Source: Salminus brasiliensis (lineage: Eukaryota > Chordata > Actinopteri > Characiformes > Bryconidae). Taken from it: 64,000 nt of DNA. The position numbers and the translations under genes are program-made. The stretch is taken from assembly GCF_030463535.1 (NCBI RefSeq), contig NC_132896.1:27963709-28027708 (forward strand), given 5' to 3'. The first letter of the stretch is position 1. Each line of letters opens with the position of its first letter. The notes beneath the pieces were generated by a model that saw nothing but the letters and a program-made list of their open reading frames with translations, searched no databases and was not told the origin of the DNA. Shown in pieces: positions 28,026 through 40,200 of the stretch.

Positions 28026-31000
28026 CTGTTCAGGCACAAAAGCGACACGAGATAAGCTAAGACTTCATGGTCATCTTTATGGACACACAACAACTTTGAT
28101 GGTATTTGGATGTAAGACGTCCCCAGCATTTACAAAACTGCCATATGGACACAAGCAAGATAAAAATCTGGCAAGAAAGACAGGGACATCTAGGGACATC
28201 CTGATCAGATCCAGGTATTTTTAATGGCTCGAGTATTGATTTTAAATGTTCCGATCCTTAGTGCGTAGAGTGCCATCTGGCAACCTTCAGGCACCATTAA
28301 TAGAGATGATGCTCAAGGACAAACTCCTTATTTTTCCGAAAACTACCCAAGATGGACATTATTTCGTTGAGCAAAACAATAAAAGAGCTTTTTAACGGAT
28401 AAGTGCCAAAACAAAAGCTGAAGTTGGTTCTAATGCTAACACTCCATTCCACCTTAAATAGTGCTGCAGTTACAGTGCATTATTTTAACAGCAGAACAAA
28501 ACTGCTGCATCATTTAAGGTGGAATGAGACGTTTGGGAAAGAGGTTAGAGAGGTTAGCTTAGAATTAGCTCAGCGCCTCGCTGTAAACGTGACTCAGCAA
28601 CAGCAAAGGGCTCACAGAGCCGCAGGTAAAGAGTGTGTTAGTTAATCTGTCAGAAGAGGAGGATTTAAACTCTTCACTCTACCCGAAAGTGTCCATTTTT
28701 TTGTTGTTGTTGTTTTTGTCCGAGCTGCCAGCTGTTTGGTTGGAGTTTTGTATTCCATTATCTCCATTTTGGAAGATATAACACTCCTCCCATCCTGTCC
28801 TTTCTCTGGAATTATGCACTGCTTAGAAACCAGAATATAGTGGAAATGCTCTGAAGCTAATGCACACACACTGTCAGTGATCAGATTGCAGAGTTGTAGA
28901 GGCGCTGGGAGCTGAATGGTCAGGTAGGTCAGTCCGACTGGACAGTAAAATACTAAACACTATAGAGTTTACAACAGTTACAAAAGTTGCTCCAAACAAA
29001 GTAAATCTTAAAAATCCAATCCTAGATTTTAGAAACTGTTACTAAAAATATTGACTTCACTGTTGTGTATTTTTGTGTATTAGCACATCTCACCTTGTGA
29101 GGCTGTTTATTATTATTAATAGAAACACAAAGATCGGATCTGTCGCTATCAGCTGACAGTCAGCACTAAGAGACTCCTCAAATACCTTGATCGGGACATC
29201 CCTCGTTTACACCACCGCATCTTTCGTTGTCTTTTTTTGTTGTAAGTACATCATCACAACCTTCTCCTCCATCGCCATGGTTGCTACTCTCAGAAACCTT
29301 TGACTCTGAACTGACCTCTAGTGGGTGTATGGCTTACCATAGATTCCACCGTAAAGAATGCATAGAAGTATGTGGACAGTGACTGTTGGAACATTTGAAA
29401 CTGACGTATTCATTTATGTCCATAAAGAGAGTATAAATGAACCTTAGGAGAACACAGTTAAATGGTTAAAAGGTCAGAGAATGTACAAAATGTAAAAAGA
29501 TTTTTTTATGTTGGAAAAAACTTTGATTTGCTACAAAGTAGAGCTGTCAATGTGACAAAATTGTACCATATTGTGATGAATTTTGTTATTGTGGTACAAC
29601 ATGCTTCTATGAGTGTGTCGTGAATATCGTCAGTGCTTAAAAAGCACTGATTAATTGCACGTTTTATTACAAAGAGTGTAATCTTTGTAAGTCTTATTTA
29701 ATTCAATGGACTGCAGCATATTTTGATTAAAAATCATGGTACTCCGTATGGGGGAGCTTTTGGATAGCAGTTTTAAAACATTTTACGCTGTTGGTGCATT
29801 TTGTATAAAAATACTGCAATAAATATCATAAAATATGTCTTTAAATATTGTGATATATATATTGCATATCGTCCAGCTCTACTATCGAGGCTGTGTTTTA
29901 CTACTTCTCAATAAAAGAAAAGTCAAAATGTGTTATTTGATTGGACCCCGAGTGCTCCAGCATCCTAAGGCTTTGTCACTATGATCTGCTAGCCATCGGC
30001 AGCCGAGGCCCAGAGAGAGCACAATGGGCCTTGCTCTTTCCAGGGTGGGTAGATGACGCTCTTCCCCCACATCACTTCAATGCAGTGCTGGCCGTCACTG
30101 ACGTCTGCAGGCTGGCTATGTGGCACTTCCCTCCGGGCGCGTTGGTTGCCCCGTGATCGGCATCGGCAGCAGGTACAAAAAATGAGTGTCTTGACTGCAT
30201 GTGTTGGTTCGCCCTCACTGGTGTCAGGGGCATCGCGTGCGATGGGGGTAGAGTATGTATAGGTTGGGTAATAGGCGGCCCAAATTGGGGAGGAAATGGG
30301 CGAAAAAACTGATATAATTAATAATAAAAAAAAATAAAATAAATAAAACTATTGGCATACAACTGAATGCAACAGGAACTACACTCAAAGGACATCGCAG
30401 AGGCCTTGCCTGTAGTCCGTTCCATGCTTTATAAAAGAATAGGCTGACTTTTGAGGGGCAGGACTGAAGGCCAAAAAGCATAGATATTTTAATCATTTTT
30501 TTTGTAATTAATAAATATTTATGTAAATGTGATTTGATTATTCAAATGATGTAATTGCATTAAAATGTGACTATTTTTTAATATAGCAGTGCCATTAAAT
30601 GATAAAAAAAAATAATATTGTATGGGACAATACACTGTGAAAACAATAGTTATCGTGACAGGCCCAATCTCACAGTTGCCATAATTTTGTACAGGGCCCC
30701 AGAAGTGACCCCAGCTCCCTCTAAATGACTAAAACAACTGGATTTTGCAGCCTGCAAATCACTGCAGCCCCCCATTAAGACATAAGGTGATCACTCTGCC
30801 TGTCTATGATGGATGCAGGCAGATGAGCAACAGAACAGGCGTACAGAATAAAGAGGGCCTTCATATTCGCCTCAGTTCATCTCCAGGCTGCTTCAGCCAG
30901 GTGCACATCACAGGGAGGAGCTGCAGGCCTACCCAAGGTTAAACGAGGACGCGTCTCTTGGGGCTTGTAATGACTGAAAATCTAACGTTATGGCAGGTAA

Positions 31001-31496
31001 ACCGTGGCCAAGACAAATGGCAGGGCCCTTGCAGCCACACAGCGCCATCCCTCAGAGCCAGGCGTGTAAACAGTCCGTCTACAAAGGGAACCAAAGACAA
31101 GGGTATTTCCTCCTCCTCCTCCTCCTGCTGCTGCTGCCAGACTGATCCTGATCCACTGCCTCCCACCGAGCCACGAAACACAACATCACGAAGCTGCGAG
31201 CTGCTCATCCTCGCCATCCTCCTTACCCTTACCTTTATCTTCTCGCCCTCGATCTCCACGGCTTTCTCTCTGAAGTCCACCCCGATCGTGGCCTCCGTCT
31301 TCTCCGGGAAGGAGCCGCCGGTGAATCGGAAGGTTAAGCACGTCTTGCCCACGTTGGAGTCGCCGATGACGATGATTTTAAAGATCCGCGTTTGCACGCT
31401 GTGGTCCAGAGACGAGCTCAGCTCCAGGGACGAGGTGAGGTTGGCATTGCGCGCGCTGGCGGTTCCTCCCCTGTTTGGAGCCCCTTCGTGTGCCAT
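27579..31496 (-). CDS. rab33a: RAB33A small GTPase
   Basis: RAB33 proteins are Golgi and post-Golgi Rab GTPases; RAB33A acts in vesicle traffic in neurons and secretory cells and RAB33B in autophagy. Two coding exons (31233-31496 and 27579-28025) join between codons to give 236 aa; human RAB33A has 237. The P-loop is GDSNVGKT at 45-52, followed by ATIGVDF in switch I, WDTAGQE, NKCD and ETSAK, the full set of G motifs. The C-terminus SSCPC is a CxC double-geranylgeranylation signal. [20 protein letters not shown] and the N-terminal SLELSSSLD favour RAB33A over RAB33B. The start MAHEG is the first ATG after the GA/GT microsatellite. The intron is about 3.2 kb. Confidence 0.95.
29539..29881. mobile_element. 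hAT-type MITE, copy 3
   Basis: Starts tagagctgtcaatgtgac and ends atcgtccagctcta. Flanking 8-mers ctacaaag and ctatcgag agree at 5 of 8. It belongs to the same family as 17787-18133 and 19223-19552 and is the most diverged. In the rab33a intron. Confidence 0.78.
29941..30300 (+). mobile_element. tRNA-derived SINE
   Basis: A tRNA-like head ('gagtgctccagcatcctaagg' area with a worn B box), a body ('cttcccccacatcact', 'gtctgcaggctg') and a tail 'cccaaattggggaggaaatggg' followed by an A/T-rich tract. The same body, reversed and diverged, is at 51900-52190. In the rab33a intron. Confidence 0.7.
31233..31496 (-). CDS. rab33a: rab33a exon 1
   Basis: 88 codons, MAHEG to GEKIK, with P-loop and switch I. 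Donor gtaagg after ATAAAG. The longer open frame running upstream is (GA)n/(GT)n translation and not protein. Confidence 0.93.
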
Positions 31497-31568
31497 AACG
31501 GTCAGGCGATGGACACACACTGGTGCACCGCTGCTCTCTGCTCGGGAGGAGGATGGGGGAAGGGGTGG

Positions 31569-31596
31569 CACACACACACACACACACACGCACACA

Positions 31597-31659
<63 letters not shown>

Positions 31660-31664
31660 TCACA

Positions 31665-31712
<48 letters not shown>

Positions 31713-31738
31713 CATACACACACACACACACTCACACA

Positions 31739-31825
<87 letters not shown>

Positions 31826-31845
31826 TCACACTCACACACACTCCC
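31569..31845. repeat. Compound (CA)n/(CT)n microsatellite upstream of rab33a
   Basis: About 277 bp alternating (AC)n and (CT)n blocks, at least three cycles, starting 73 bp upstream of the rab33a ATG. On the rab33a sense strand it is a purine-rich GA/GT tract. Confidence 0.97.
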
Positions 31846-31987
31846 TTTGCTTTTTCCGTATGTAGACAAGTGCAGGTTACTGATGCTGCTCAGACTGATT
31901 AGTGCTGATCACCCTGTGGGGACGTCAGCATGCTCAAATCCATGATGTCATTTAAATCTAACACAGATCAACCCAAACAACAACAAC

Positions 31988-32023
<36 letters not shown>
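31988..32023. repeat. (AAT)n repeat
   Basis: Twelve AAT units after a short CAA run. Confidence 0.95.
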
Positions 32024-32024
<1 letters not shown>

Positions 32025-32471
32025 CAGTGTCATATCAGTTTATTCCTTAATTGACTTCACAAATGTCTCCATCTCTGACACTGTGTGCTCCCTGGTGTGG
32101 CTGTACGCCGTTCACAGAGCTGGCTGCTTGTGTCTGATCTTTGGAGCCGCCAGAACAATGCTAACATTTCTTTGGCCACACAAGGCTCTCTTCTGCTCTG
32201 ACAGTCAAAGGCGGGTTTGTCCCAGCTTACGAATGCATGGAATCTTGAGGGGTGTAGATACAGTAGATGCAAACGTCCCCATTCAACGTTTGCATTGTAA
32301 GCATAGCAAACTTTTTATTTTTATTTTTTAAAAATTTTAAGCACAATTTTTGGGTAACTCAACTCAGGGTACTCCTAACACTTACTTTCTGGGTTTGCAT
32401 CTCAGTTTGACAAGAAGTTGAAGGTTTTTAAGTTGAGTCTAATCATCGCTCCTCAAGACAGGAAAGCTCAG

Positions 32472-32698
32472 CATTTACATTTATGCCATTTAGCTGACGC
32501 TCTTATCCAGAGCGACTTACAAGGTTACTCATATTACAGATGTGGACCAATGCAGTGTTGGGAGTCTTGCCCAAGGACTCTTTATTGGTGTAGCACAGCA
32601 CAGTCACCCAGACCGGGAATCGAACCCCAGTCTTCTCACATGGTGTGGTAGCTCATTGGCAGGTAGTGGTGTTATCTGTTGCGCCACACCAACCACCA
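32472..32698 (-). mobile_element. Complete tRNA-derived SINE
   Basis: Read on the minus strand: an A-box-like 'ggtgtggcgcaacagataac', a canonical B box GGTTCGATTCC (32616-32626), body 'ccttgggcaagactcccaac', and the conserved fish tail 'taagtcgctctggataagag'. About 227 bp. Intact head and promoter boxes mark a full-length insertion. Confidence 0.88.
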
Positions 32699-32719
32699 CC
32701 TTGAAGGTTGAATAATGAG

Positions 32720-34630
32720 AAAAGTGACACACCGTGAAGCTCAAACACTGCTGTCTCTTCACTGAAAAGCAAGTCCGGCATACCCAAAACAGAGCTGTAA
32801 AACGGGGCAATTCCAACCCCCCCCCCAAAACTGTAACGTAACAGTCTTGACTCTTTTTATTTACGTCCCCAAAATTGACATACACCCAGCCCTCTAGCGA
32901 AAACCTTTCGAGGCTAAATGCAGTGGCTACTTTGGAAAAATATGGAGACGAGGCAAAAAAAATATATATAATAATAATAACACCTAGCATTAGCCAACTG
33001 GGTGAAGCACCACTTAGAGAAGAGCTGAATGAAAGATCTGCATGAAGAGAGAGGGGCGGGAGTGGTGGAGAGTGAGTGCTAGGCTTAAAGCTAACTCCAC
33101 CAGACCCTACTACAATCTCTTCAGATAGCTAAGTCCACACTGTGCCGACTGGACAGTGAGAGGGCTCAGGGTGAACAGCAACACTTTGATTAGACTAGTC
33201 CACTAGCCTTTTCAGCGCATATCTCTGGCTGAGGCTCGTTGACATTTCTGTATGCAAATGAGGCAAATTCTTTGAAATTCTCATGTTTGAAAGGTGTTTG
33301 CTCTGTGTATGACGTTCATATGACGTACCATCCCACTCTTCCCCAAATGGCTAGACGCAACGTGGCCATGCACCGCATCCAAGTGCCAGCTCCCGCCATT
33401 AACACGATTAGGATGTGGCGAGGCAAGTGGCAAGTGGACACGTACCTTCAGGAATAAAAATAAAGACAGATCTAAACAATGCTAGTAACAATGCTAGGCT
33501 AGGATAGGCTGTGCTCTGCAGCTACCCTGGGCCATATTAGTGACCTAATCAGCCAAACAAATCTGAGCATGTACCCCCTCTCTCAGTACTATGTAGAACT
33601 CATTTCTAAATACTATAGATACAACAGTACAGTTTAGGTACAGCTTTCACCACTAATCTCTACCTGCGGGTTAGTGTTCCCCAACATCACATGATGCACG
33701 CCATGGCCCGGAGTGCTCCAGTGTGGGGACATCATGTGATAAGGGAGGTCTTGCCTGCAGGTGGGAATAATGTATGGACTTGGGAATGAGATATTAGAGG
33801 GGGTTCAAAAATCAAAGCATGTACAGTTATTTAAAAGCTTAACACATTTTACTGTTGTTTTATTTGAGTTAGTTCAGCCCAAACTGTACTGTTGACCTAA
33901 GATGCACAACCAAAATGTACGTTTTGACTCACAAGTTGAGTAAAATAAGGCAAGTTAACTTAAGGAGGTCCCTGTTTAAACATTTACCTTGTATGAATTT
34001 CAAATTTATTTATAAAATTTTTTTGGGGGGGGGAGCATGAAACATTTTGTACATGCTATATTTAACGTTTTATGTTTTGCTCAACGTGTTAAATTAAGCA
34101 AACAGACAGAAATGGTGCATTACAATTTGCAGACTTTCCATGGAAAAGCATTCAAATGTAAAATTTGACCAGAGAATTTGACCAACCTCAAACAAAACTG
34201 TGTGCAGATGGACACTGACGCCCAAACAAGTAGCAGTTTTACCTAAATCTTATTATAGTTTTATAAAAATACATTAACATACCTTCCGAAATTCGAAACA
34301 TATATATAAGCTCAAAATAATTGAATATATAATTTTATGTACAGACCAATATTTCCATAAATTAAGTACAAAATATTAAAAATCTCATTGGGTCATTCGA
34401 GCATCAGCTTCTTGGTTTCAAACCCATGACCAAAAGAAAAGCAGTATTCGTTCTGTAAAAGAAGAAAAATAATGCTCATTTAAATATTGATTTACTTGTG
34501 AACTTGATGATGTCTTACTATTTACTTACTAGGTACTATTTACATTTGTTTATATGTGTCCATATGTTGTATAATAGAGGGCCTACATCTTCTCTAGAAC
34601 TAACTAACTTGGTGTATTGTGCCTCACTTT
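32720..34630. other. Intergenic DNA between mxra5 and rab33a
   Basis: No exon recognised. The left end of the mxra5 3' UTR probably lies in the right part; its polyadenylation site was not fixed. Confidence 0.5.
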
Positions 34631-34639
34631 ATAATCAGG

Positions 34640-35056
34640 CTGTGTCCCAATTGCATACTACACACTAATGCTAGGGTATAGGAGGTATACGCTATATATT
34701 AATCTTAGTAGTGCAGGTTTGGCAGCTTAGTAAACAAAAAAATAACATACCAGCCAAGATATGATGAAGTGTTGCTATGCCAACAGACATCACTGCCAGT
34801 TCTCCTGCCACTGTCACCACTGCACTTGCATTGTTATCTTCCTTCGTTCTCTTTTCAATGTTTTAGACAGGCATATCTCCTCCTTTTCCATTTCACAATG
34901 CATTGTGGGATGATGGTGTCCATATGTATCTTGTATCTTGAGTATGTATCTTCGATATTACAGTATATTTAACTTTGACACTTTTATTTGTACTACATAC
35001 TTCATAGTCTAAACTAACTTGTATTAGTAATAAGTACGCAATTGGGACGCACCCTT
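34640..35056. mobile_element. TIR element 'cgtcccaattgc'
   Basis: Left end ggctgtgtcccaattgcatact and right end agtacgcaattgggacgcac are imperfect inverted repeats of a fish MITE family. It lies about 240 bp past the mxra5 stop, so it may form part of the 3' UTR. Confidence 0.75.
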
Positions 35057-35293
35057 AGTCTGTGCTGAAACACTTCTAACTTCATTGTGAATGGGCGGGG
35101 CTAAACTGCATAGGCTGAATATGCATTTCAATTAAGCTGTTTTTTTTTTTTTGCTCAGTTCCCACATATGAATTTTATGGACAGAAATGTTTCTTTAACT
35201 TTAATGTTTCCGTTCTATATCACACTCTTTCATTTAAATAAAAGAGGGGAAAATATGGTTTTCCATTATTTTGGCCCTTAAATGCCAACACAA

Positions 35294-37202
35294 TCAGATC
35301 ACTTGAAGGTATGTTGCTTTGAAGTCCATTCCCAAGGCATTTTTGGCATTGCATTTGTAAATTCCTGAGTTCATAAGGCTGGGATCCTGTATGACCAAAC
35401 TGCCGTCCTCGGTCATGTGAATTCCACCCAGTGCAGTGAAGCGATTATTGGGCACGAGAGTGGTCCGTCCAGGTAGAGTCCAGGAAATGTCTGGTTTAGG
35501 AATGCCTGTAGCAATGCAATTTAGGGTCACGGGAGACCCCTTTGCAACCCTTGTTATAGAAGGGGGTGCATTAGTGATCTGTGGCGGAAACACCATAATC
35601 GTCACCGGATATGACAGTGTTGATGATCCAAACGTGTTGGTGGCTTTGCAAATGTAAGTCCCTCTGTCAAACTTTGCAGTCTCTCTCAGTTGAAGGGTTC
35701 CATTAGAAAAGTAAGTGACTCTTCCAATAACCTGAGGCCTGTCCAAGACCATACCGTTCGGCATAGTCCAGGTGATGGTTGCTTGAGGCCAGCCATCCAC
35801 TGTGCATGGCATGTTCAATGTCTGTCCAAATGAAATCTTCATAGGTGCAGCTGTACCTCGAATTTGAGGTTTCCTTCCAGGTTCCAAGGCGTAACGCTTT
35901 TCTGCTTGTCCTGCTACATTTTTGGCCAGGCAGCGATAAACACCTTTGTCACTGGGAACCGGCTGAATAATGTGCAAAGTCCCATTTCCTAAGGAGTGAA
36001 TAAACCTCTTAAGTTTCATGCCTGGCGCCAACACTGTGCTATTGGGCAGGATCCAGACAAACTCCGGCTTTGGCTTGCCTATGGCCCGGCACGCCAACGT
36101 GATATCATCTCCATCTGGTTTCAGGGATAAAACCTCAATATTTGGCATAGGGAAGCTTGGCTTTTCAGCAAGTGATGCAACTTCCAGGTCAACTGCTAGG
36201 CTCGCCTCTCCAAGGTAATTCTTGGCCACGCACAGGAACTGACCTTCGTCGGTTTTCCGAACACCTCGTAATTCAAGAGTACCATTCCTGTGGACCTGAA
36301 ACCTGCCCCCTACATAAGGTGAGGGCAGGGACATGCCATAAGATGTTGTCCACATTATTTGGGGCTCGGGCATGCCCTCGGCTTTACAATGCAGGAGCAG
36401 AGTCTGATAAAAAACAGCCAAAACTTTGCTCTCCGTCCGGCCGCTTTTTCCATCGATATGTGGCTCCCTGACCTCTACTTGGAGCTTCACATTCTTAATG
36501 TCATCACCAGCCGAGTTCCTTGCAACACATGCGTACTTCCCTTGGTCGGCCATAGTCACCTTTTTAACGATGAGTGTCCCATCGTTCAGTATTTGATATT
36601 TGACTGAAGATGATGTGATAATTTCATTGGTTGGCGAAATCCAAATGATTGTAGGTGGGGGCTCCCCTGTAGCGTCGCATGTCATCTGGGCCGCCTGGCC
36701 AAGAGGAGCCCAGAGAGACGTTTGGTCTTTGGAGGAAATTCGGGGCGAATTTGGAATGACTTGGATGCTCACTTTCATGGCGTCCTCTCCCAGGGTGTTC
36801 TTTGCATAGCAAGTGTAATCACCCTCATCATTTTTCCCCATTTGTTGCAACAAGAGTGTCCCATTCTCAAATATAACGTAGCGACGGTTGCGAGTTCCGC
36901 TGTCATCTGACTGGAGAGCATTGTTTATTATTGTGCCATCAGGGAGGCTCCATGACACTTTGGGATCTGGAAGACCCGAGGCTACGCAGTCCACAAGAAA
37001 GTTCTCTCCATCTGTAACTCGTTTCTGTTGACTGCCCATGTTCTCTATCTTGGGTGGCTTCATCAGGACCTCCACATGAAACAGCTCCATATCTTCTCCA
37101 TTGGGCCTTTGATACATGCAGAGGTAACTGCCAGCGTCTTTTTCCGTCAGTTGCAGGATCCTCAGAGTGCCGTTTGGGAAAGCGGTGATGTGTCTCTGAG
37201 GA
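35294..37202 (-). CDS. mxra5: mxra5 last coding exon, Ig 6 (end) to Ig 12
   Basis: Codes residues 1640-2275 in one exon: the end of Ig6 and six complete Ig-C2 domains. Each has the W of the C strand (SWSLPDG, IWISPT, MWTTSYG, VWILPN, TWTMPNG, SWTLPG) and a Y/F-x-C near the end. TGA stop at 35294-35296. Acceptor tttgtctccag. Confidence 0.95.
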
Positions 37203-40200
37203 CTGGAGACAAAAATAGAGAAATAGTCTGTTAACAACATTTTCATGCCTTGCTATTTAAAAGCACTGTGAAAGCTGTGCCCTCTCCAGCGCCAGAGAGA
37301 TGATCAAAGTCTTCTCACTTTCTTGACTGTTGTTATTTTAGTTGCCTCGTTATCTTTGAGACAGTCTGGCTTTGTGGCAGTTTATAGAATTTTTTTTAGC
37401 TCAAAGCAAAAAAAAGAAGTAAAACTGAGCTTTGGATAAATGTATTGTTACCCCTTAAGAAGCCTATGGGCTTATTACAAACTTCTGTTACCAAAGAATA
37501 GCCCCACCAGTTTATACAGAGGTCCCTGTTGTGACTGAGTAATACACCTTAGTGTGTAATAAACCTTTCTGCGTTAAAGGGATAATCCAGTAGGATGGGA
37601 AAGAAGTGAATACATCATTTCAATTCATGAAGTAATGGTTCCAGCATTAAGCTTAGCTTTAGATTACCAGCTAGATTTTCATAGGATAATTATATTCGAT
37701 CATATTACACAAGTCCAGCACAGATTAGGTCCTTAATTTATTCCCTGTAGTTACTAAATAATATGCCTTAGAGTTTAATAAGGCTTGGAGTGTTAAGGGG
37801 TTAACTGAAGTTCCTGGGGCTTGATCATAACTATTGTATTGTCTGGATCAGCAGGGTTTATTTGGGTTTCCCGTCTGACATTGCAGGTTGTTTAAACTTT
37901 ATCAGACAATGTTTGAATTACAATACTGATGTGCAGTGACCTTTGTAATACCGATGTTACAGGAAAAGATGAATTTCTATGCATGGTTTTAATGATCTCA
38001 CACCAGCTGTGTTTTGAAAATGTCTCCTACATCAATGAGTTTCTTGCTTTTGGAGTATCTGACTGATATTTATATTGTGGTAGAGCCACAGTACACAGTA
38101 CATTGCAGATACTAGGAAAGGCAAGCCACAACTCAGCCAAGCCCATTTCTTACAGAGATGACATAACGCTCTAGCACCTTCCTTTACAAAATGACCTGAA
38201 ATGTTAACAGTGCATTGGTACCTGTAGCGATGTTCCAGCAGAACTTTAGATGGCAACCTCCAGACGGTGCCCCTGTGAGGGCCGGTGGACTCGGGACAGT
38301 GCAGGAACACCGTGGAGCCATACATGGCCGAGACACTGTGCTGCTGAGATGGACCTTTCCAGGGATCTGGAGATTCCTGCTTGATATTCAGATCCACCAC
38401 CCTCTTAGCAAAGCCCACCATGTTTGTGGCTGAACATATATATGTTCCCGCATCGGTAGGAGCAACACTTTTGATATAAAGTGTGCCGTTGGGGAAAATA
38501 AAGAGTCGTCTCCCAATGAACTGTGTGGGTTTCATTTGTGAACTGTCAGGAAGAACCCACTTAAGAAGAGGTACAGGTTCCCCTTTAGCCGTGCAGTGAA
38601 CATAAATGCTTCTGCCACTGTTCATGGCTATGCTCTCAGACGCCTCCTCTTTGATCGTTGGAGGCAACACAGCAACATGCAGTTGGTAGGTCAGGGTGTC
38701 AGCCCCCGCAGCATTACTGGCAATGCACTTGTAGTCGCCTTTACTTGAAAAGTTTGCAGAGTAAATGCTCAGTGTCCCATTGGGAAATAGGGAAATAGGC
38801 CTGTCCTGGACCACCACGTCCCGTACAAACGTTCTGTCTGGAAGAATCCAGGAGACCTGGGCTTGAGGCTTTCCTACTGCAACACAGTCCAAGCTGAACG
38901 GCTTCCCAAGGTACACGGAGACGCGTTGGTACTTGGGGCCCTCTATTTTGGGAGGTTCGGTCTGTACAGCAAGAGTGACCACCATGCGATCGGAACCAAA
39001 TTTGTTCTGTGCAGTGCAAAGGTACTGACCTCTGTCCTGCAGCTGGACGTTCTTTATAACAAAAGTGCCGTTTGGAAGTACCTCAAATCTCTGTCCATGT
39101 TTGGTGTTGGCTTGAATTGTAGCACCTGTAGAGAGGATATACAGAGATGAACCTGTTATGTATGTTTCTGCTGTATTTGGAGACTGAACAATGCCAGTGG
39201 TGGCAATTTATTGATTCTTTAGTTTTTAACACTTTTAACAACATTTTACACTCCTGGGATTTCATGCTATTCTCAGTGGCCTGCTTAGAAAAATGTATAG
39301 CTCTTGCTAGGTTTCCTCACTCATTTAGATCATCAATCTGCATTAATATCAGTCAGTACTTTGCCACATCATGCATAAGTGCTCTCTTTTTATGAATCTT
39401 CTCCACTGACGCTCAGATAAACAACATCAACTGTTAGGCTAACCTCCAAATGTGCTCTGTTTTTGTTTATGATGTGCATTGGCCATATTTACAAATACAT
39501 GCTAATGCTAACAATAGGCCTCATTTTTCAATATTTTCCTGAAATTTTCAATATTTTCCTTATCTCAAGATAAAAAAAAGTCTATGAGTGTGTTTACATA
39601 CTCCTAATAATCAGTAATAATCTTAATAATCTGATTATTCATGTACTCAGCATACTCTTATTCTTTAGATTAGAGTAAGATCTAACAAGCCGATTAAGAC
39701 ATCTGTTAAAAAATTATGTATTTAAGCCTAATAATTGAATTTGTCAGTGCATGTGTACTCTTAACCAAAGTATTCTCGGATTGATCAGTTTGCACATGCA
39801 TGAAAACGGACCATAGTACTGGAAATAAGAATAAAGTGCTTAGCACAGCACCCATGAGACGGCGACAAAACACTTTTGGAGCCAGGCTGAAACTGATGGA
39901 CTAAACAAATTTTCATCTTCTACATGTTCATATTGTGGCAATATGAATGCCAAGTCAATTCAAAAGGCTTTTATTGTCGCTTCGACTGAGTACAAGTACA
40001 AAGTGTAAAAAAAAAGCTAAGGCATTAAGTTTGGGTTTTTCTGGCGTGTTTATTGGCTGGTTGCAAAGCAGAACTCTGATGACTGCCTGACTCATGTAGG
40101 CGCGGATTTTTCCCGTTATCTGACTACTTAAGTGCATGTAAACACGTTAATCGGATTACTGACAACATCTGGTTTTCTGCAGTTATCGGATTATGAGGTT

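Noticed and set aside
27603-28055. Plus-strand 150-codon frame opposite rab33a exon 2
   Set aside because: Antisense shadow of a conserved GTPase exon with no recognisable motif.
27579-31496. Identity as rab33b
   Set aside because: The N-terminal SLELSSSLD stretch, the SLLYRD tail and the CPC end fit RAB33A better.
30939-31655. 238-residue frame starting with an Arg-Glu repeat ahead of rab33a
   Set aside because: The N-terminal part is translated (GA)n/(GT)n and the C-terminal part is intron beyond the donor at 31232. Only 31233-31496 is coding.
31378-31945. Long His-Thr / Ser-Leu frames on both strands
   Set aside because: Pure microsatellite translation.
32600-32640. Stand-alone tRNA gene
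   Set aside because: The perfect B box belongs to a SINE head; no tRNA cloverleaf or anticodon stem can be drawn.
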